Source of the DNA: Willaertia magna
Lineage: Eukaryota > Heterolobosea > Eutetramitea > Acrasida > Naegleriidae
Length of the DNA stretch: 13,297 bases
Assembly: GCA_902984215.1 (NCBI GenBank)
Contig: CADWAF010004973.1
Coordinates: 1 to 13,297 of the forward strand
Direction of reading: 5' to 3'
This document shows, in pieces, positions 8,504-13,297 of the stretch (the stretch's first letter is position 1; the number at the start of each line of letters is the position of its first letter). The notes below the pieces were generated by a model that saw nothing but the letters and a program-made list of their open reading frames with translations, had not been told where the DNA came from and ran no database searches. Made by a program: the position numbers and the translations under genes.

Positions 8504-8605
8504 AGGCTTTGTTATAATAAGCTAATATGTAATATATTGGTATTTATTTTCTTGACATTGTTTTATTCATTTTAAATGAGGTTATGCGCAGTTTGTTAGA
8601 TTTGA

Positions 8606-8811
8606 CAATTATTTTACATTGGAGATTGTGAAAAAGATGATTTAACACCTAATAAAATTAAACAAATTGGATGTCGGTATATAAGTTTTACAATAACAAC
8701 GATTCAAGTAAAACAGTTATTTTCTGGAAAGTAAACTGATGAAACAGTTACAATCAACTGAAGAAAGTTTTAATTAAAGATAATGTGTTTTTATTTGGCG
8801 CTAATAATTAA
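8606..8811 (+). pseudogene. Degraded RCC1-repeat gene fragment
   Basis: An open stretch from 8606 encodes QLFYIGDCEKDD, then NKIKQIGCRY, then IQVKQLFSGK and a TAA stop. In-frame TDETVTIN and another stop follow. After a frame change, 8770-8808 encodes LIKDNVFLFGANN. These are RCC1-repeat signatures (LFYIG, QIxCGY, LFSG, a D-x-x-x-x-x-FGxN turn). They closely match the intact RCC1 gene in this window, which has KLFYIGYIEE, SQIACGYACF and IQVKKLFSGLTDD. At base level 8702-8727 also resembles 12737-12762. Stops, a frameshift, no start codon and material missing between the matched blocks show that it is a relic. It lies just before the tail of the carboxypeptidase gene on the other strand. Confidence 0.75.
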
Positions 8812-8837
8812 AATAATAAAAATTTAATACATAAGCC

Positions 8838-10620
8838 TTAAAATTCATTATCTAAAAATCTTGAGAACATTAAATAGGCAGCTTCTGGTTTAACTTGAGG
8901 AACCATATGACCTGCACCTCTAACTGTGACAAATGTCAAACCTTTTCCATCAATAAACTTTCTATAATAACCATCTGCAATTTTTCCATTAGAAGTTTCA
9001 TGAGTCCATTGTTTAAAACTATCTCCAAATCCAGGAGCAATTGTTAAATTTAATTTGGAAATTGCTTTTTGAGTACCAATTGAATTTACAACTGCATCTA
9101 CATCACCACTACATAACAAGTTGACATTTTAAAATATTACAATCATTGTACTTACGTATAAACTAAAATACGAATATTTGGTAAAAGTTGTCTATAGAAT
9201 GGTAAGATGGAATCATAAATCTTTTGATAATTTAAAGGTCCATCTGTACAAACTAACCAACCATTTGGATCTGCAGTTCTTCTTCTAACGCCTAATGCTT
9301 TTTGAACTTCTGAACTACTAAAATATTTAACAATATAAGAATCAGAAACACAAGGAGCATCATTTTCTGCCATAGCATGAATATTTCCTTGTTGTTGAGC
9401 TGCTGTTGACATTTTCATTGCGAGATGTGTTGCTACTCTTCTTGATGTTGCAGGACGATAACGATACAATTCAAAAAGTGGATGAGTGCCATTGTTGTTC
9501 TTAGACATTACTCCATCATTCTTTGGGAAATAAGTTTTAGTTAAGGCGTGGAACTTATTTTTCTTTTTCATCATCTTCTTGACATTTCCATTTACACCAG
9601 TGTATGGACATGAATCATATAAATAATAAGGATTAATTACACCAATTTGATTCATAACTTCATATAAAAAGTTTGAACATCTTGGATCATTTTGATTAAG
9701 GTAAAAATTTCCTCTACAAGCTCTTAATCCTCTATTATATTGTTCATCAGTTACAACAGAATGATCTCTTAAGAAAGTTGGAAGGTTAGAATCAGATTCT
9801 CCATCTGTGATTCCATTACCAACCATAATACCTTTCAAGTTGACTCTTGGATATTTTCCATCTGCATTTCCATTCATTACATGAGTGGCTGTAAATAATA
9901 TATGTGTAAAGTAAAAAACACATTTTAATATTGTTTAATTCTAAATACTTACCTGTGATTGGTACATAAACTCCACCATAACTTTCACCTGAAATGTAAA
10001 CATCATTATTTACAAATTGTGGAAAATGATTGAAAAAATCTCTTATTGCATTTGCGAAATCTTTTGTAGCAGTGTCATCTGTAACCTTAGAATAATCAAT
10101 TTCATTATCACTATATGAATATCCAACACCAATTGGTTGTTCAACATAAATCATATTTGCCCTTCTATTCCAAGAATATGGATTATCATAAACTGAAAAT
10201 CTTTTACCACCATTAGGAACGCCAACTAAGAAAGGACCATGTTCTGTTGCCATTCCAGCCATTGAAGAACATCCACTAGTTGTTTGTGTATTATTAATAA
10301 TGGTTGATTACTAAGGATGAAATAAGTTATTAAACAAATACTTACGGTCCACCATTTGTCCAGAAAATAACTGGATCTGTTTTTGGATTTCCTTGAGATT
10401 CAGCAAAGAAATAAAATAGATAATGCCCTCTAGTTGCATTTGCTGTTAAATATCCAGTATAAGTATTAAAAGGAATAGTTTTATCATAACCTGGAAGTGA
10501 AGTAATCTTCTTGTCTTGTGGATTTTGTGCCAATAACATAAATTGGCTTAAACAACAACTTAACACTGTTAATATTAATAATACAGGAACAAGTCCTTTA
10601 GTAAATTGTTTTCTTTTCAT
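8838..10620 (-). CDS. Serine carboxypeptidase, peptidase family S10, four exons
   Basis: Minus-strand exons 10620-10346, 10275-9953, 9888-9156 and 9108-8838 join to 533 residues, the usual S10 length. The introns are 70, 64 and 47 bp, all GT-AG with GTAAG donors. A signal peptide covers about residues 8-31. The oxyanion motif NGGPGCSS (89-96) is rebuilt across intron 1. The catalytic Ser190 is in [11 protein letters not shown], the Asp is in YTGDVDAVV (446/448) around intron 3, and His511 is in GAGHMVP. The triad is therefore complete and the enzyme should remove C-terminal residues from peptides at acid pH. Sequons such as NATR and NLTI suggest glycosylation, and the destination is probably a lysosome-like vacuole or the medium. 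A Lys-rich insert near residues 300-320 may be a processing linker. It converges with the RCC1 relic. The family call is firm; the target compartment is inferred. Confidence 0.95.
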
Positions 10621-10821
10621 TTTTCTTTTGTTGTTAATTCACACGACAGTTTGCACGTTTATGGTATTTATTGAGATGGGAGTTTAATTTGAATTGGAAG
10701 GAAATTGGGAGATTGTGAATTTCTTTTGTAGACAATTCTTAAGTTAAGAACCAAACAATAAATATTATAATAAATATATAATGTAAAATAAGTATTAAAA
10801 TATAAAAATTCCAATAATTCC

Positions 10822-11858
10822 CTAATCTTTATATAAAAAATCTAACAAATCCACTTTACCTGTACCAAAATTTAAAAAACTTAATTCTTGTTTAAAGAAA
10901 GAATTAACCAACCAATTATAAACTTGTGTATTATCCCTCAATTTTAACCATTCCCTTAACTTATCATATCCTTCTTTACTGACACGATAAATTACTCCAT
11001 AATCACTATCCTCTTCATTTTCATCTTCATCACTCTTTGGTCTTTCTAATACTTTTATTTCATGCAACCCTTCTTCTTCTGTTTGAATAGTTAAATCATA
11101 ATCCCAAACAATATCTCCACGATAAGCATTTACATCATAATAAGCACTTGACGTAAAGTTAAATTGGAAATAAATTGGATATTTATTATGAAAATAATAT
11201 CCTTTTAATTCTACATCGCTTTCTGAACCACCTCCATCATCTTCAATGCGACGTTGTAAATTGACGTTAAATTTTGTAAATAATACATTTTTTGTAAATA
11301 ATAACTTTAAGGGTTTGGCAGTTAAAAAGTGAGGGTCTTGTTCAAATTTGTAAACTGAATCTTCTAAGTTTAAATAAATATTTAAATATTTTGCTTTTGT
11401 TTTGTATAAATTTAATTGTTGTGCTCCCAATTATAATTATTATTAATTAAATTAATATCGTCAGGGTTATTATTTTGTAAATGTGTTTTTTGTAAATAAT
11501 TCCAAAAATTTAGAAATTGTAAGTTCCAAAAATGTTCATTATTGTAAATTGTATAAAACCAATCTTTACAAACCAAATAATAATTTAAATTTAAAGAATC
11601 ATTAAATTCTAAAAATTGTAAAATATTTAATAAAATTTCAAAAGGTAATTTTGTAATTGTTAATTTATTATTAATTTCTTTATTTTCCATAAAAATTTCT
11701 TTTTGTAAATTATTTTGTAATTCAATAAAATATGGTTTTAAAGACACTGAATTAAATAAATTATTTTCATTATTAAATTCTAAAATTTCTTCTTTTACTT
11801 TTTTAACTAATCTTTCACAAAATTCCTTCTTTCTCTTCTTGTTTTCTTCTTGTGACAT
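10822..11858 (-). CDS. F-box protein gene interrupted by a frame change
   Basis: Two overlapping minus-strand frames appear to be one gene. The first runs from the ATG at 11858 (a longer frame would need a TTG start) to the TAA at 11412-11414. It holds a Lys/Glu-rich N-terminus and an F-box at about residues 68-111, with KLPFEILLNILQFL, LVCKDW and FW. The second frame, 11430-10822, has no ATG at its start. It continues with YKTKAKYLNIYLN, an acidic DEDENEEDSD stretch and a C-terminus ending in DLLDFLYKD. F-box proteins often have a tryptophan-containing block followed by LYK just after the box, so NYNW in the first frame and LNLYKTK in the second look like one block. No GT donor exists between 11557 and 11356 on this strand, so an ordinary intron cannot join them. 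One missing base, for instance in the GGG at 11426-11428, would. It is either an assembly error or a young pseudogene. Confidence 0.7.
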
Positions 11859-11962
11859 TTTTTGAGATTCTTTTTTAACAATTATTTTTCGCGCCAAAAC
11901 CTGCGTTTGGCGTTTATTTTCCAGTTGTTAAAATAAAAAAAAAAAAATATTGTTGAAAAAAT
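11859..11962. promoter_or_regulatory. Divergent promoter with E2F-like inverted repeat
   Basis: These 104 bp separate the F-box gene (-) from the RCC1-repeat gene (+). TTTCGCGCCAAAA at 11887-11899 matches the E2F/DP consensus (TTTSSCGC) in both orientations. TTTGGCG follows at 11906-11912. CGCCAAA (11892-11898) and TTTGGCG form a 7-bp inverted repeat with a 7-base spacer. This is the only GC-rich patch in the spacer and it is followed by an A run up to the RCC1 start. Cell-cycle-linked expression of one or both genes is a guess from the motif. Confidence 0.5.
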
Positions 11963-12955
11963 ATGAAGGTATTCGTAAAGGGAAGTAATGAAAGTGGACA
12001 GTTGAATGATGTGATCAGTAAAGGTGAAACATGTAAAAAATTAATAGAAATGAAATTAAATTTCAAAATTAAACAAATAGCTTGTGGATATAGTCATGTT
12101 TTAATTTTAACTGAAGATAATGAACTTTATGGTTGTGGAACTAACAAAGTTGGAGAATTAGGTTTAAAAAATATTGAAAATGTAACTAATTTCACAAAGA
12201 TTGATACTTCTAATCTTGATGGAGAGATTGAATTAATTCAATGTCAAGGATATGGTTCGGTTTTATTAACAAAAAATAATAATATTTATACAGCCGGTTC
12301 AAAAGTAAAAGAGTTTACAAAAATTGAATTTAATTTTGGAAAAATTAAATTATTAAGATGTGGTGCTGGAACAATTATTGTAATGAATGAAAGTGGTGAG
12401 TTTTATATGTGTGGTTCAAACTTTGGTCTTATTCCAGTAGATGATTTTACAATTCCGACATTCCAACAATTTTATGTTAATCCTGACATTATTGACTTTA
12501 AGATTGGATGTGAACTATTAATAATGTTAGATAAATTTGGAAAACTATTTTATATTGGATATATTGAAGAGAAGCTTGCTCATTGGCCAACATCTTTTAA
12601 GGTTTCACAAATTGCTTGTGGATATGCATGTTTTGTTGTTTTAAATGAAAAGAATGAATTATATTTCAGTAAAGAACCAGAAGAAGAATTAAATACTTTA
12701 GATAAGAAGTTAGGAAAGATTGAATTAGAAAATAATATTCAAGTAAAGAAATTATTTTCTGGGTTGACTGATGATATTTATTTTACAACCACAGATGGAA
12801 AAGTATATGAATTCTCTTCTGAAAATGAAACTATTAATCAAATCTCTTTTGATCAACAACCTTTCAGTGAAAGATTTATTTATCCAATCACAGGTGGTAA
12901 TTTTCTATATGTAATTACTTCTGACACTCCATTGTTTGGGGATAAGAGCGAATAA
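11963..12955 (+). CDS. RCC1-repeat (beta-propeller) protein
   Basis: This is a single-exon gene of 330 residues starting at the first ATG after a long A run. It is built of divergent RCC1 repeats: KGSNESGQL (6-14), then KIKQIACGYSHVLILTEDNE with LYGCGTNKVGELG, and then further copies with VLLTKNNNIYTAGS, IIVMNESGEFYMCGS, IMLDKFGKLFYIG, SQIACGYACFVVLNEKNELYF and LFSGLTDDIYFTTTDGKVYEF. The last strand unit ends near PLFGDKSE. About seven repeats would close a seven-bladed propeller. The classical RCC1 protein is the nuclear exchange factor for Ran. However, this copy is short and many glycines of the repeats are missing, so a general protein-binding scaffold is more likely than a Ran exchange factor. 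No other domain, signal peptide or membrane segment is seen. A relic of a related gene lies at 8606-8811. Confidence 0.85.
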   Translation: MKVFVKGSNESGQLNDVISKGETCKKLIEMKLNFKIKQIACGYSHVLILTEDNELYGCGTNKVGELGLKNIENVTNFTKIDTSNLDGEIELIQCQGYGSVLLTKNNNIYTAGSKVKEFTKIEFNFGKIKLLRCGAGTIIVMNESGEFYMCGSNFGLIPVDDFTIPTFQQFYVNPDIIDFKIGCELLIMLDKFGKLFYIGYIEEKLAHWPTSFKVSQIACGYACFVVLNEKNELYFSKEPEEELNTLDKKLGKIELENNIQVKKLFSGLTDDIYFTTTDGKVYEFSSENETINQISFDQQPFSERFIYPITGGNFLYVITSDTPLFGDKSE

Positions 12956-13059
12956 TAATTTAAAAAGAATATTAAAGATAATTGTAATAGATTATTTTTG
13001 ATACATAAAAGATTTGTTTATTTACAAAGTGAATACATAAGTTTAATTTAGCTGGGGAA

Positions 13060-13297
13060 TTACATTTCTTCCAATAACTTTGACATCCAAGCATCAATAT
13101 CCATTGCTTCAGTATTTTCACATAATTTTGAGTGAGCCATCTTTAACCAAGTGGCAGTTTCAGCACATTTTACACCTTTTTCTTTTAATCTAACTCTTAA
13201 TTCACGATCACAAGTTACAAATAAGCAGGTATCATGGTTATTAACTTCTTTGTCAGCCAATTCAACTAAATAATCATCTGCAATATTAAATCCTTCT
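13060..13297 (-). CDS. NYN/PIN-like domain protein, C-terminal part only
   Basis: The frame is open from the right edge of the window down to the TAA at 13060-13062, so only the last 78 residues are visible and the start lies outside. The segment ADDYLVELADKE, then the strand CLFVTCDREL followed by a helix and KGVKCAET, matches the second half of NYN (YacP-like) nuclease domains. These have an Asp-Asp at the start of a helix and a V-T-S-D-R-E-L strand supplying acidic residues of the active site. In this family such domains bind or cut RNA. The Ser of VTSD is Cys here. The end (MDIDAWMSKLLEEM) is a short acidic amphipathic helix. It converges with the RCC1 gene 104 bp away. The fold call comes from motif memory only, so it is moderate. 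Confidence 0.6.
   Translation of the reverse strand, partial: EGFNIADDYLVELADKEVNNHDTCLFVTCDRELRVRLKEKGVKCAETATWLKMAHSKLCENTEAMDIDAWMSKLLEEM

Noticed and set aside
9109..9155. Reading exon 4 of the carboxypeptidase from an upstream methionine or from CAACTTG
   Set aside because: Only the TATGTAG acceptor at 9110-9109 gives the family motif YTGDVDAVV; the other reading gives [11 protein letters not shown] and needs no AG at the junction.
11424..11559. Intron with donor GTTTTA at 11559 and acceptor GAG at 11424 joining the two F-box frames
   Set aside because: The donor is poor and removal would delete the conserved end of the F-box (FYTIY, HFWNLQF) and the NYNW block.
11859..11897. N-terminal extension of the F-box protein beyond the ATG at 11858
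   Set aside because: It would need a TTG start and would overlap the E2F-like site; the downstream ATG is normal for a eukaryotic gene.
1..13297. Mobile elements, CRISPR arrays, bacterial operons or viral insertions
   Set aside because: No transposase, reverse transcriptase, terminal repeats, regularly spaced repeats or viral genes are seen; the introns and gene style are eukaryotic throughout.

Overview
This is a eukaryotic nuclear window, very AT-rich, with short GT-AG introns (47 to 228 bp), compact intergenic spaces and Asn/Lys-rich proteins. The gene content fits a heterolobosean amoeboflagellate, most likely Naegleria or a close relative: a ciliary microtubule inner protein, Asn-rich F-box and F-box/LRR proteins, an RCC1-repeat protein, a secreted neutral-ceramidase-like enzyme and a secreted serine carboxypeptidase. 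The genus is inferred from this style and content, not from a marker gene.

Layout, left to right. 1-810 (+) is the 3' part of a SPAG8-like axonemal protein. 940-2676 (+) encodes an F-box/LRR protein, and 3023-3424 (+) a small orphan protein with a possible myristoylation signal. 3425-4246 is non-coding. 4247-5563 (+) is a complete two-exon type II glutamine synthetase. 5775-6287 (-) is a small two-exon gene that may encode a ubiquitin-like fold. It is divergent from 6450-8205 (+), a four-exon secreted neutral-ceramidase-like gene. Next come a tRNA-Val(UAC) at 8268-8341 and a degraded RCC1-repeat fragment at 8606-8811. 8838-10620 (-) is a four-exon S10 serine carboxypeptidase. 10822-11858 (-) is an F-box gene interrupted by a frame change. 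It is divergent from 11963-12955 (+), an intact RCC1-repeat protein, across 104 bp holding an E2F-like inverted repeat. 13060-13297 (-) is the 3' end of a gene with a NYN/PIN-like domain.

The genes do not form one pathway; this looks like an ordinary gene-dense euchromatic stretch. The ceramidase-like and carboxypeptidase products both carry signal peptides and could serve the phagocytic or secretory digestive system. Glutamine synthetase is core nitrogen metabolism. The F-box proteins would act as SCF ubiquitin-ligase adaptors. I see no mobile element, CRISPR array or clearly new multi-gene system. The points most worth checking are the altered nucleophile motif of the ceramidase, the RCC1 relic, the frame break in the F-box gene and the E2F-like bidirectional promoter.
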